Positions 20,588 to 31,296 of a DNA stretch of 64,000 bases are shown piece after piece (positions within the stretch are counted from its first letter, which is position 1; each line of letters begins with the position of its first letter). Source of the stretch: Mycoplasmopsis verecunda (lineage in GTDB: Bacteria > Bacillota_I > Bacilli_A > Mycoplasmatales > Metamycoplasmataceae); assembly GCF_033546915.1 (NCBI RefSeq), contig NZ_CP137850.1:434001-498000 (forward strand). Direction: 5' to 3'. Both the position numbers and the translations under genes were made by a program. The notes under the pieces are model-generated. The model was not told where the DNA came from, did no database searches, and was given only the letters and a program-made list of their open reading frames with translations.

Positions 20588-21269
20588 AAAATATTTCTTC
20601 AAGTGGTTTATTTTTAATTCCGGAATCAACTATTTTACCTTTATGTATTAAAGTATAAGAATCTACATATTTATCAATTTCACTTAATACATGCGAAGAG
20701 ATAAAAATGCTTTTGCCTTCATTATGTAATTCTTTTAATAAAGTAAATAGTTGATATCTAGCAGTTGGATCTAAATTAGCTGCAGGCTCATCTAAAATAA
20801 TTAAATCAGGATTATTTAATAATGCTTGAATCAAAAGCACTTTTTTCTTTTGACCTGATGAAAAGGTATATGGTTTTGAATTAGCAAGGTTTTGGATTTC
20901 AAATTTATCAAGTAAATTATTAATTTTTTCTTTGGCTTGACTTTTATTGATGCCACTAAGTAAAGCTAAGGAATATAAATAATTTCAAGTGGTTAGTTCT
21001 TTAGGAAAAATAGCATTTTCAGGTACATAACCTAATTTAGCTTTTGATTCAGGATTTTTAGCATTGATTTCATTAATAACTATTTCGCCATCATAATTAT
21101 GATATGAACCTATAATAGATTTAATAGTAGTGGTTTTTCCTGCTCCATTTTCTCCTATAAAAGCATGAAATGAACCTTTTTTAACCTCAAAATTAAGGTT
21201 AAAAATACCACGAGTTTCTTTTTTATCAACATAATGCTTTGATAAATTATTTACTTGTAATATATTCAT
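20565..21269 (-). CDS. ABC transporter ATP-binding protein (ABC-2 / exporter type)
   Basis: The 234-residue ATPase has Walker A GENGAGKTT, a Q-loop region (YVPENAIFP), signature FSSGQKKKV, Walker B LIILDEPAANLD, and H-loop ISSHVLSEID. The domain order and short length match ATPases that serve ABC-2 type permeases (CcmA-like). One UGA Trp lies at 20985. The ATG overlaps the stop of the permease gene (TAATG at 21267-21271). It energises the permease at 21269-23095. Confidence 0.92.
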
Positions 21270-23095
21270 TATCTATAATCCTTTCTAATATATAAGATGT
21301 TATTAATCAATATTAAAATTATTCCTAAAGTAATTCAAATTCCGATAAATCCATATTTATTTATAATCTGATTATTTCTTGCTAGTTCGTACATTTGTTC
21401 AACTGGTTGAAATAAGAAGTTATTTGAATTTTTCAAATCGTATCTAATAATTACTTTATTATTTTCAACTTGTTGTTTAGTGGCGTAACTTGCATATCCA
21501 CCTATATTATATGAATAATTATTTATCTTAAATGAGTATGAATATGGTGTGTAATCATTAGTTGTTGGGTTATATAATAAAGCATCCGAAATTAATTGTC
21601 CATTGTATGCAAAGTAAATGTAATAAATTAATGCTGTAAGAAGATAAATTTGCTTTTCTTCTTTTGATTTAATTAATTTATTTTTTATTGATTCATCATT
21701 AAGCACTATAACATTGTCATCTAATAAATTATTTAACATTGAATCAGGATTACTAATTTCATATTGTATTTCAGTTAATATTAAATCATTGAAATAAGGC
21801 ATATCATTTTGGTCAGGTTGTTTAAATTTATCAGATGTTATAATGTCTTGAATGAATTTTTTACCATATGCATTAAATACTTTTGAATTTAATAATTGTT
21901 TAATATTTTCTCAATTTAATTTACCTACAAGAGAACTCCCAGTTGTATTAGTGTAAGAATCTTCTGGGAATGAAACATTAAAATCATTAGCACCTTCGCG
22001 GACATAAATAATTGAAGTATTAATAATTTGATCGCCTAAAGTAGCATTAACATTATTTTTTAAAGCACCTGGAACTAAATAAGCATTAGTATCTTGTGGA
22101 TTTTTTAAATTGCCAATATTAACTTGATATTTCTTCATAACATTGTTATCTTTTAGTTTATATGAGTATGAAGAACTATCTAGGTGGTTGTAATATAAAT
22201 AGTTATCTAAATTACTTGCTGTATCATTTGAAAGAGAGTTAAATATATTCTTGTTATCAAAGTTAAATATATCAACCATTTGATATGGAGTTATTAATCA
22301 TGAATAAGCTTGTCATTCAGTAGAAGATGAAGAAGAATATTTATATGCTTCATTTATATAATTAATTTGATTTAAACTAAATTTATTTGCATCATAACCG
22401 TTTGGAATAATATAGAAATTATCTTTATTATCATTGAGATAAAACATCTCAACATTTGCTTTATTTCCGGCTGGTTGTAAATCTCTTTTAGCATTTAAAT
22501 AATAAGCCATATTATCACTTGTTGAGGTTGATTGAGATGAAATTACTGTTCCCCCAATAACTAAAGGAGTAAATATTACAAGCGGTGTAGCTAAAGCAAT
22601 TTTTCCATTTAACTTATATCCAATAATTGAAGCAAACATTCCGAATAATATAAAAGCAAATATAAATACCACAAATGATAGCAAGGTAAGTGCTAATAAA
22701 TAATTAAAATGAATGCTCATACCAATAATTAAGTTACATAACATTATGATAAGTGATCATAATGTTCCGATAAGTAAAAATACAATTAATTTACCGATAA
22801 ATATATCTCTTCTTGATATTGGCTTTGAATAAATTAATAATTCAACACCTTCTTCTTCTAAATCCTTATAAATATGTAAAGCTTTTAAACTTGCATAAAA
22901 TATAGTAATTATTAATTCAACAAATACAACACCATATACAATAAAATCATTAACATTAGGTTGTATTGTAAATGTTGTAAATACAATTGATAAAATAATA
23001 GCTATAGCTATCCAAAACAACGGCATGATAATGGTTGATTTTTTCTTTTGTATTATCTTCGTAAGAAAAGATACATAATTACTCATAACTTTCAT
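21269..23095 (-). CDS. ABC-2 type permease with large extracytoplasmic domain
   Basis: The 608-residue protein starts at ATG 23095 after GAGGAG. The first ~190 residues hold four or more hydrophobic helices (e.g. IMPLFWIAIAIILSIVFTTF, and later LLIGTLWSLIIMLCNLIIG). A long hydrophilic region of about 350 residues follows, rich in Asn, Tyr and Ser. A final helix sits at the C-terminus (NKYGFIGI...LIILINN). This is the layout of ABC-2 permeases with an extracellular insertion. Five UGA Trp codons interrupt it under the standard code. First gene of a six-gene operon with an ATPase and four lipoproteins. Substrate unknown; export or surface-lipoprotein assembly is plausible. Confidence 0.82.
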
Positions 23096-23189
23096 AATAA
23101 CTCCTCTAAATATTTATATTACTATATAGTGATTTATATTATTATTTTAACTCCAAATTATTTTTTAACAAGATTGCAAAAATAAAAAA

Positions 23190-23210
23190 TATCCCTAAAA
23201 AATAGGGATA
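23190..23210 (-). terminator. Second hairpin downstream of rpsR
   Basis: A perfect TATCCCTA/TAGGGATA stem with a 5-nt loop is followed on the - strand by TTTTTTATTTTTG. It lies about 90 nt beyond the main rpsR terminator. It may act as a back-up terminator or as the end of a short transcript; the 90 nt between hold no frame I trust. Confidence 0.55.
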
Positions 23211-23302
23211 AATATATTTTTTTATTAAATTAGTCAATATTTATATAACTAATTAGTAATATAATGAAGTTTATTATTAGTTATTGTTAGGGAGATATGA
23301 AA

Positions 23303-23329
23303 AAATCACAACTGGTCAAGTTGTGATTT
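23303..23329 (-). terminator. Terminator of the rpsF-ssb-rpsR operon
   Basis: A perfect 11-bp stem (AAATCACAACT with AGTTGTGATTT, 5-nt loop) is followed by T5 on the - strand, 23 nt after the rpsR stop. Confidence 0.88.
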
Positions 23330-23351
23330 ATTATCTAAAAGTATATATTAA

Positions 23352-23618
23352 TTAGTTGCTTTTTGATACACGAGGACGAACTACGTGGTAAGGCATTAAA
23401 GCAATAAATCTAGCTCTTTTAATTGCATTTGCTACTTTTCTTTGGTGTTTAGCACATGTACCTGTTGATGATTTAGCTTTGATTTGTCCTGTAGCTGTTA
23501 CAAATTTGTTTAATAATTCAACATTTTTGTAATCTACATATTCCATGTGATTATCACAAAATTCACATGATTTTCTTCTTCCAAAACCTTTTTTGTTACG
23601 TTTGTTAATGTAAGCCAT
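23352..23618 (-). CDS. rpsR: 30S ribosomal protein S18
   Basis: The 88-residue protein matches S18, including the RNA-binding core [12 protein letters not shown] and [18 protein letters not shown]. It keeps a CEFC...C-x-x-H set near the N-terminus (CEFCDNH and TCAKH), as in zinc-ribbon S18 forms. I chose ATG 23618, 11 nt after GGAG, not the upstream in-frame ATG at 23636, which contains that site. Third gene of the conserved rpsF-ssb-rpsR operon. Confidence 0.95.
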   Translation of the reverse strand: MAYINKRNKKGFGRRKSCEFCDNHMEYVDYKNVELLNKFVTATGQIKAKSSTGTCAKHQRKVANAIKRARFIALMPYHVVRPRVSKSN

Positions 23619-23628
23619 TTTGTCTCCT

Positions 23629-24195
23629 TTATTCATCTAAGTCGCTACCAAATTCAAACATTGCAGATAAATCTTGTTCTACTTTTGGTGTTTGAGTTTC
23701 GACTATTGTATTTTGTTGTTCAACATTTGGAGTTGTATTTTCGTATGAATAATCAAAGTTTTCATTTCTTTGATATGTACGTTGTTGATTTACATTATTT
23801 GCAGGTGTATTGAAACTTGGTGTAAAGCTATTGTTATTTGCATTTGCATTATTTGTGCGCATTTCACGAACAGCTTTAGATTCAAGTGCTACTACACGGT
23901 CAACTGTTACATCTAGTGAACGAACTAATTGATTAGTTTGATTACTGTTGTATGTTGATGAATGTAACGAACCTTCAACAAGGATTAAAGAACCTTTAGC
24001 AAGATTATTTGTAATGAATTCAGCTGATTGTCTTCATGCAACAAGCGGAATAAAATCAGCAATTTCATTACCATTTCCACTGTAATTTGGTCTATTTACA
24101 GCAATTGTTAGTCTAACATAAGGTACATTATTTGAAGTACGTGATAATTCAGGTGTACTTGTAATACGACCTACAAGTGTAATTTTGTTATACAT
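23629..24195 (-). CDS. ssb: Single-stranded DNA-binding protein
   Basis: The 188-residue protein has an N-terminal OB fold (residues 1-110; [12 protein letters not shown] start, then [12 protein letters not shown] and FIPLVAW). A linker rich in Asn and Gln of about 55 residues follows, and an acidic tip ending FGSDLDE. The tip replaces the classical DDDIPF and recruits partner proteins. It binds ssDNA during replication and repair. Placement between rpsF and rpsR is the classical bacterial order. One UGA Trp is at the end of the OB strand VAW. Confidence 0.94.
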
Positions 24196-24216
24196 ATAAC
24201 TCCTTAGAATGTAAAA

Positions 24217-24615
24217 CTATTTTTCTGAGTTTTCTTTACGAACTCTAGGTTGACGTGGTTTTGAAAATTTAGCATCAGCTTCTTTTGTAACTCTTTTTCT
24301 TCCACGTGATTTTGCTTTATCATCAGCTTTTTTATTAAATCCTTTTTCTGTGTCAAGGTTAATAACTAGTACTCTTCAGATATCTTTAACGATATTTGAA
24401 CGACGTGTAAATTCAGCAATTGCACTACCTTCAGCTTCAACTAAAGCTAAAACGTATTGAGCATGTTTTGATTTGTTTATTTCGTAAGCAAGTTCGTTTC
24501 TTTCAAGTTTTTCAACTTTTGAAACACCTTTACCGAAAACTTCTGTTAAAAGATCGTTTAAAACTTTAACATCAGCTTTAGGGTTTACGATTGTCATAAT
24601 TTCGTATTTGTTCAT
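24217..24615 (-). CDS. rpsF: 30S ribosomal protein S6
   Basis: The 132-residue protein has the S6 start MNKYEIMTIVNPKAD, the LAYEINKSKHAQYVLA strand-helix region and a basic C-terminal extension (RGRKRVTKEADAKFSKPRQPR) beyond the ~95-residue core. UGA at 24376 is Trp. S6 pairs with S18 on the 30S platform, and both genes are in the same operon. AAGGAG lies 6 nt before the ATG. Confidence 0.94.
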
Positions 24616-24669
24616 TGTTTCTCCTTATGGTCATTTCTGGGCTAAATTAGCCAAGGAGTATTGCTATAT

Positions 24670-24692
24670 ACTCTTGTATATTATACAAGAGT
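24670..24692 (-). promoter_or_regulatory. rpsF promoter -10 inside an 11-bp hairpin; second leader hairpin at 24647-24659
   Basis: On the - strand ACTCTTGTATA and TATACAAGAGT form a perfect inverted repeat with a 1-nt centre. It contains TATAAT, a likely -10 for the operon. A second short stem, GGCTA/TAGCC, lies about 30-45 nt upstream of the rpsF start. In other bacteria the S6:S18 pair represses this operon through a leader RNA structure; whether these hairpins do that is not clear. Confidence 0.4.
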
Positions 24693-24768
24693 TTTATTTC
24701 AAAATTAATTTACTACTTGAATTTTGATATCTATGAGATAGTAAGAGAAAACACAATTATATAAAAAA

Positions 24769-24801
24769 CAAAATATAGCACGATTTTGTTGCTATATTTT
24801 G
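24769..24801 (-). terminator. Terminator after rbfA
   Basis: A perfect stem, CAAAATATAGCA with TGCTATATTTTG, is followed on the - strand by T6. It starts 5 nt after the rbfA stop. Confidence 0.88.
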
Positions 24802-24805
24802 ATAA

Positions 24806-25144
24806 TTATTGTTCGTTTTTAATCTTAGCTAATAATTCATCGATTTTTTGTCCTGTTTTTGAAACTTCATCAAGGTAAAAATGAACATTTGGTACCTTTC
24901 TTCAATCAAGTGATTTTGATAATATTTTTCTAACATAACCTGATGCATTATTTAATGCTTCTAGTCCTTTTTGTTCATTGCTTAAAAATGTCACATAAAC
25001 TTTAACATGTGATAAGTCATTTGATAGCATCACATCCATAACTGTAGGATCAACTACATTTACATTTGTTATATCATTTGCAACTATATCAGCAATTAAT
25101 TGTAATAATCTTGCTTCTTTTCTTTTTAAGTTAATTTCATTCAT
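24806..25144 (-). CDS. rbfA: Ribosome-binding factor A
   Basis: The 112-residue protein matches RbfA, a KH-like factor for late 30S maturation near the 16S 5' end. Family pieces: an N-terminal helix with ending LIADIVANDI, then DLSHVKVYVTFL, GYVRKILSKSLDWRKVPNVHFYLDE. UGA at 24902 is Trp. A TATAAT box lies only 6 nt upstream of the ATG and there is no Shine-Dalgarno, so the mRNA is probably leaderless. It lies 45 nt downstream of a lipoprotein gene on the same strand but has its own promoter and terminator. Confidence 0.93.
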
Positions 25145-25150
25145 AGCTAA

Positions 25151-25197
25151 ATTATAAAACCTTTTTATTAAATTCTTGAATAAATATATTTATTCAA
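25151..25197 (-). promoter_or_regulatory. rbfA promoter and 22-bp palindrome
   Basis: TATAAT (- strand, 25156-25151) sits 6 nt before the rbfA ATG, placing the start of transcription at or within a base or two of the start codon. A perfect 22-bp palindrome (half-site TTGAATAAATA, 25176-25197) covers the -35 area and also the stop codon of the upstream lipoprotein. It could be an operator or act as a weak terminator. Confidence 0.5.
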
Positions 25198-26896
25198 ATA
25201 CAACAGTTTGTTTAAATAATTTATCACCCTGATCAGCTAATTTGTAATAAATTATTAATGTTTTTGTTTCTTTATTCAGTGTAGCTTTGAGATATTTTTG
25301 ATCATTTTTATCTGTTGTAGTAAGAATAGAATCTAAAGTAAGTGGTGATATTGGTGTAAAGAATAAATTAGTATCTTCAACTCCACCACCTGAAATTCCA
25401 ATAAATGGTGTTTTTGCTTTTGTGTATTTTTGCAATACTCCAGGTTTTCTAAATAATCCTTCGCCTTTGGAATCTCACATTATAATGAATTTATCTCAAT
25501 TCATTGCAGTAGAAAGTTGAAGAACTTTTCTTTCTTCATAATCAGATTCTTTAATTTCTTTTGTTATCTTAAACCCTGGTATATTTACATTAAATGTTGC
25601 TGTAGCAAAATTATTTATATTTTGTGATTGTCTAATACCATCACCTAGATAAATAACTCCATTTTCATTTTGCACTGGAATGCTATCAAGAGTGAATTGA
25701 ACAGTTATAACACCTTCGTATTCATTAGGTGTAATTTTTGAAATTCTTACATTTGATTTCTTAATAAAATCAGATGTTAAATCAAATTTATCTTCTGGTT
25801 TATTTGTTTTAGAATTTACTAAATTATGATTAATTCTTAATCCTTTATTTAGTGTTTCGACATTAACATCATTTGTTGGTATTTCAATTAGATTTTTGCC
25901 TAATTCTTTTTTAAGAATGTTTTTATCAAAAGAAAACATTCGATCAATTTGATAATTATCTACTATAGCACGAGCAGATAGTGCTTTAATAGGTAAATTG
26001 TTAAATGTTATTGTACTTGTTTCATCTGGTTGTGATTTACCGCTTCCATATATAAAGAAGTAATTCATACTTGGTGTATCGAAGTATAAAAATGGTTCAA
26101 TAAATAATGTTTGTTTATCTGGTAAAGCAATATTTTTATCATATTCAAATGATACTTTAACTACATCATCTTGAACTTTAGGAGTAATTGCTTTTTCTAC
26201 TGAATGATTGTAATAACTTCCTACAAAGAATTTATATGAGTTATTATATCCTTTGCGCGCTTCTTTATCAATATCAATTAATAATTTACTTTTATCAATT
26301 TCAAAATTTGATGCCTTAGTTAAATCTAATTTAGATTTTAAAATGTCTTGATATTCATTAATTCCAATATATCCATCTACTACATAGGAATTACTAAATT
26401 CCTTAAAGACACTTGAATCACCTTTAGAAAATACTTTGAATTTATAGTCAAATTTCATTTTTCCAAATTGTAATAAATCGTCTCAATGAGCATTTCTGTT
26501 TTCTTCTGCTATTGGTTTAATAGAAATGATTTCAACATTTTCAGTTTCACTTGGTTTAAGCTCTAAATCTTTTAAATCGTTTTGATCAGCTAAAAATGCT
26601 GTTTTTCTTAATCTAATATTATCTTTTAAAGTTGGATTAATATTAGAAACATATTTAGCTAATAATTCATCATTATTTAGATTTAAAAAATCTTTATTTA
26701 TATTAATAGGTTTTGGTTCATCAATTGGTTTTGTAATAGGATCAGGATTTGGCTTTTCAATAGGTTTTGTGATTGGATCTGGTTGTGGTTCTTTATCTAT
26801 TGGTTTTTTATCATCTTTACATGATATCGCAATAGCTGGTAGCATAGTTGCACTAGCTAGTGAAAGAGTAATTAATAATGTTTTAACTTTTTTCAT
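25190..26896 (-). CDS. Surface lipoprotein with Pro-rich linker
   Basis: The 568-residue lipoprotein has a signal peptide ending AIAISC (Cys26) that is almost the same as that of the lipoprotein at 40130 (MKKxKTLLITLS leader). A Pro/Lys/Asp linker with imperfect repeats of KPNPDPITKPI follows (residues 30-65). The rest is a large beta-strand-rich extracellular region without known motifs. UGA Trp codons occur at 26459-26482 and 25436-25495. The shared leader and proline linker resemble variable surface lipoprotein families of mycoplasmas; function is not known. Confidence 0.82.
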
Positions 26897-26921
26897 AATA
26901 TCTCCGTTTAATACTGCAATT

Positions 26922-26927
26922 ATTATA
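26922..26927 (-). promoter_or_regulatory. -10 element for lipoprotein 25190-26896
   Basis: TATAAT on the - strand, 25 nt before the ATG at 26896, with GGAG as ribosome binding site. It directly follows the terminator of the Type III locus. Confidence 0.5.
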
Positions 26928-26975
26928 TGCTTTTCCTAGCTTGATATCGCGAAATGAATTAATATACAAAATAAA

Positions 26976-26999
26976 AACAGAAACCATTTGGTCTCTGTA
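26976..26999 (-). terminator. Terminator after the Type III res gene
   Basis: On the - strand CAGAGACCA and TGGTTTCTG form a 9-bp stem with one G-U pair and a 2-nt loop, followed by TTTTTATTTTG. It begins about 9 nt after the res stop. Confidence 0.8.
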
Positions 27000-27007
27000 T
27001 TGCATTA

Positions 27008-29548
27008 TTATTTATTTCCTTGTTCTTGTTCATTTATGATATCTTGAACAATGTGTTCTAAACTATGATATTGATCTGTTTGTAATTTTTCATTAATTAG
27101 TGAATATGATGATATTCCTTCGTATTTACTATTAATTACTTTACTATTACTAATAGTTTTTCTATTAACAATTAAAGTGTATTGTGGTGTATTGCTTAAT
27201 AATTTAACATCATCATTACTTAGTTTAGCATTATCATATTTTTCAAAACCATATTGGATAATATCTTGGGTTTTTACTGAATCGTAATCTTGTTCATCAC
27301 CGTCTCTTTTGATTTCAACGACAAGATTATGATTTCCTATTTTAATTACATAATCAGGGAATGATTTCGCTATTTTAGTGCTTTCTCCTAGATATTCAAA
27401 TGAAACACCATTCATTGTAGGATTCTTGAATCATACTTTGATATTTTTATCAAAACTCTTTCAAATCTTTTCTTGCTTATCTTTGAATAATTGATACATT
27501 TTTGGTTTTTCTTTAATCAATAGAGAAAGAATGTCTTCTAAAGCACTTCTTTCTGGATCACTTTCTGTCATAGTGATATCATTGTTATTTTTATCTAAAA
27601 TATCTTTAGTATCAAATGCTGATAAAACATTTCCTTTAGATATTTTCTTATGAGTATCACTTTTACCTTTAGGAGCATAAATTAATTCATAAGCATAATG
27701 ATTATTTAAGAAATTTAGCTTTTCAGATTTAACTTCAGCAGCATTATTATCATTTGTTGGTGGTTGATATAAATATGATTCTGGCAGTTTCATTTCGCAG
27801 AATTCATATGTTTGTTTAGTTGATTTCATTTCTTTATTATAAATATCAGCTATTTGTTGAGCTTTATATTTAAGAAATACATAATAAAGTAAATAATATG
27901 TTAAATAAGGATGAGTATCTTTAATTTGTTCCAATATTTCTTTAATTTTATTTGATATTTTTGCTCTAATTGTGCTATTTCAATAATTCTTTTGTCTATC
28001 AATTAATCTATTGCATCAAATAGCTAATTCAATAGAGTTTTTGATAGTTGATTTGATAATTCATTTAAGGCTATTATCAGAAGCTGTTATTTTTTCTTTT
28101 TCATGAATTATTACACCATTTGTTTCGAATTCTTCAATTAAATCCTTAGATCATTTAATTAATTCATCAGCTTTAATTAAATTCAGAATTTTATTATGAT
28201 AGTTTTCTCTATTTTTAAATCCATATGTTTGTTCTCTATTGATTTTCCCAGATAAAAATACTTCATTTCTGTATTCATCTTTTAATCTAAATGAATAGAA
28301 ATTATCATCATATTTAGATTCATGATTTGAATAAATATAGTATTTATAAGCTGGATTTTTTTCATTTCAGTTTTCATCATTAGTATAACTAGGAGATGGA
28401 TTTCTCATAATACGACCAATAGTTTGAACACTTAAAGCTTCCGAACATACACTTCTAAGTTGTACCAACATACAAGCTCTTGGTATGTTTCATCCAACAG
28501 CTGGACCTACTTTAAAAATAACAACATCACAACTTTGCGAATTATTGTTTGAGATATCTTGCAATGTAGCTACTCCTCTTTGATCTGAAAGAATTTTTTC
28601 ATCAGAGAAGTATTTCGCATATCTAAGTCCATTTTCATATAATTTAGCTTCTATTTCATCTAATTTTTGATCAAATTCATCAATTTTATCTTTATTTTTA
28701 TCGCTTATTTGAATAAGCATAGCGGGTTGAATAAATCTTAAACCATATTTATTTTCCGAATCTGTATATTGATTTCTTAATTCTTTGAATTTATCTATAG
28801 CAACTTGTAATAATTCCATATCTTTGATATCGTTTTCAGTTACATATTCAAGATCTTCATTATAAACAAGTTGATGTTTTAATAACTTGACATCATCTTC
28901 TCTTAATTCATCTAATGTTATTTCTACTACTTTATTATTAGGATTATTAGGAGTAGCAGTCATCTCTATAGTAAAAAGAGCATGTTGTCTAAATAAGGCA
29001 TCTGCTTTTTTACTATCTTCGTCAAATTTAGATGAACCTTTATGTGCCTCATCACGAATATATACTAATTTAGTATTTGTTTCATCAAATTTAAATTGTT
29101 GTAGAAATTGATCTAGTACACCTTGCTCAGTAAAGATTCTGTTTTTACCAAATGATGCAAGTCCTAGTACCAATACTTCATTACTATTTACTGTAATATT
29201 AGCTACATAATCTTTAACTTTTAAACCTTTTTTATTAGATGAAGGTGATTGCATATATTTAACATCTTTAATATTATTACTTGTAAAATGTGGTAAATAT
29301 TGCAATAAAGCATTTTGCATTTGTTTAGGTAATTCAGCATCAGATAATGTAGCTACTACGAAAACTAAATTAATATTGTCGTTTTTAGTATTAGTTATTA
29401 ATTTATCTATTACATTAGCCATCATAAAGGTTTTACCAGAACCTGTCGGAGCTTTAAAAGTAACAGCATTTTTACCTAATTTTGCTGTAGGGTCAAAATA
29501 TGAAACTATTTCATCCACTGCTTTTTCTTGAACATTAGTTAGCTTCAT
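27008..29548 (-). CDS. res: Type III restriction endonuclease Res subunit
   Basis: The 846-residue protein is an SF2 helicase-nuclease. Walker A is FKAPTGSGKT (residues 31-40), the DEAH box is YIRDEAHKGS (166-169), and motif III is TATP (197-200). Motif VI-like VQTIGRIMRNPS lies in the second RecA domain. A C-terminal PD-(D/E)xK nuclease motif is formed by FPDYVIKI (Asp732) and VVEIK (Glu745, Lys747). With Mod it would cut DNA bearing two inversely oriented unmodified sites. All motifs are intact. It overlaps the end of mod by 14 nt. Since mod is out of frame here, Res would lack its partner in this state. Confidence 0.93.
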
Positions 29549-31296
29549 TTTCTTCCTTTTGTTCTTCAGTTACTTCTTCATTAAAAGCATATAGTTCTGT
29601 TAATAAAGCAAGTGCTTTATTGATATCTTCATCAGATAATGAGACACCAGCTAAATGTTTAATTTCGTTAATAAATAATTCAATAGGTTGCTCTATTTCA
29701 TCTGTTACATTGATATCATAATAAACTGTGTCATAGACTTCTAGGGATTTTTCGTAAGGCTTATTTGATTTTAATCAATTAAAATCTTTTTCACCTTTAG
29801 TTCCTATTCCTTTTGAAATTCTATGAAATCTTTCATATGTAACTGGAATAGCTATTTTTTCTTTTTCGTTAGTTACAATTGTGAATGTTCTATTAGAATT
29901 GTTGTTTTTATTAATAGATCATACGGAGTGTCCAGTTGTTCCGCTACCAGCATAGAAATCTAATACTCTTGCATTTTCATTAATATTTAAATTAATTAAA
30001 TATGCAATTAATTCATATGGTTTTGTGAAAGGAAATGTTAATTTTAAATCATTCATTGTTTTTGCAGATGAATCTGTGGTTTTCTCATCATAATATCTGT
30101 CAGTTACAGCAACATTTGATTTGATTGGTAAAAGCTGATGTTTTTTAGGATCATATTTAACTTTTGTGTACATTTTTCTATAAGCTTCTCATTTACCATT
30201 TGATGAATTTCTTTTAATTTCAATTAGTCCTAAGCTATTACCTTCATCAAAAGTTTTCTTGTTTCATGTGTAGCACATTCATTTCGAAGGATCTTTATGT
30301 TCATTTTGTCAAATTTTAAATTTCGTTCCATCTGGTGCTTCAATTTCATAATCTAAACTTGGATTATATTGAAACGAAGATCCTGAATTAGAATGTCATA
30401 AAGGAGTTAGTTTATAAAAACCGCGTTCATTAAAGTATTCATCTTTATTTATATATTTCTTGCTATTTAATTCTTCTTCACTAAAGAAATAAGGTGTTAA
30501 TTCTAATGTATCAAGATTTTTTGCATAAACAAGTATAAATTCATGTTGCTGATCAATTGTTTTTCTAAATCCGGTATTTCCTGATGGCTTTCTAGTTTTT
30601 TGTCATAAAATATTTGAAACAAAATTTTCTTCTCCAAAAATTTCATCCATTATAACTTTTAAATATGCTTGCTCGTTATCATCGATTGAAACAAAAATTA
30701 CCCCATCATCCTTAAGGAGTCTTTTAGCTTTGAGTAATCTTTCATACATCATATTTAGTCATCCGTTGCGGGAATATTTGTCACGATAGATGAATTTTTT
30801 AGCTTCTTGATGTTGCTTATCATCTGCTGTAGAGTTTTTATCTTCTTTAGCAGCTTCTGTATTATAAGGAGGATCAATATAAATTACATCGTAATTATAT
30901 TCGTACCCTGCTCTCTCTCTCTCTCTCAATTACTAATAAATTATTTAATACATCATAGTTTTCACCTATGATTAATAAATCTTTATTTAAAGCATTAGTA
31001 TTAGAATTTTTACCTTCAAAAGATAATTCATCATTTCTTTTTAATAATGCTATTTTACGATTATTGATATTTTTAGCATATGGTGCTATATCAAAAGTAA
31101 ATCCAATTTTAACTCTTTGCACAAGTAATTGGAATATAGATTGTAATTTTGTATCTTCATCAACTAAATCAATAATGCTTTTAGCTAATTCTTTTTGATC
31201 TTTATTAAATGATTTAGGTGATAATTCATCAATTTTATCTTTATATTTTTGTTTTAATTCAGCTAAACCATTATTTTTGTTTGTTGTACCATTCAT
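29535..31296 (-). CDS. mod: Type III DNA methyltransferase Mod, phase-variable, out of frame here
   Basis: This is a beta-class adenine methyltransferase: the catalytic DPPYN motif (YIDPPYNTEA, ~residue 142) comes before the AdoMet motif LDFYAGSGTTG (~450). The first 125 codons from ATG 31296 (GGAGG 5 nt upstream) run into a (GA)8 tract at 30911-30927 and then hit TAA 30895. The rest is open in another frame down to TAA 29535 with no other stop. One added GA unit (9) or two lost (6) would join both parts into a ~587-residue Mod. As sequenced, the gene is OFF. Mod gives sequence recognition to the Res enzyme at 27008-29548. A TTG just before the tract is a weak alternative start for the downstream frame. 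Confidence 0.88.
30911..30927. repeat. (CT/GA)8 dinucleotide tract inside mod
   Basis: Eight CT units plus one C on the + strand (GA on the coding strand) encode alternating Glu-Arg. The number of units sets the reading frame of mod. Distance from ATG 31296 to the DPPYN codon is 421 nt, one more than a multiple of three; adding one unit restores the frame. Confidence 0.95.

Noticed and set aside
23290-23345. Short + strand frame (ATG near 23297) with a Shine-Dalgarno-like GGGAG
   Set aside because: It lies across the rpsR terminator stem and has only about 13 codons; chance is more likely.
30911-30927. (CT)8 run as a sequencing artefact only
   Set aside because: The frame change falls exactly at a dinucleotide repeat within a mod gene, a known design of phase-variable methyltransferases. 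I keep artefact as a possible alternative in the finding.
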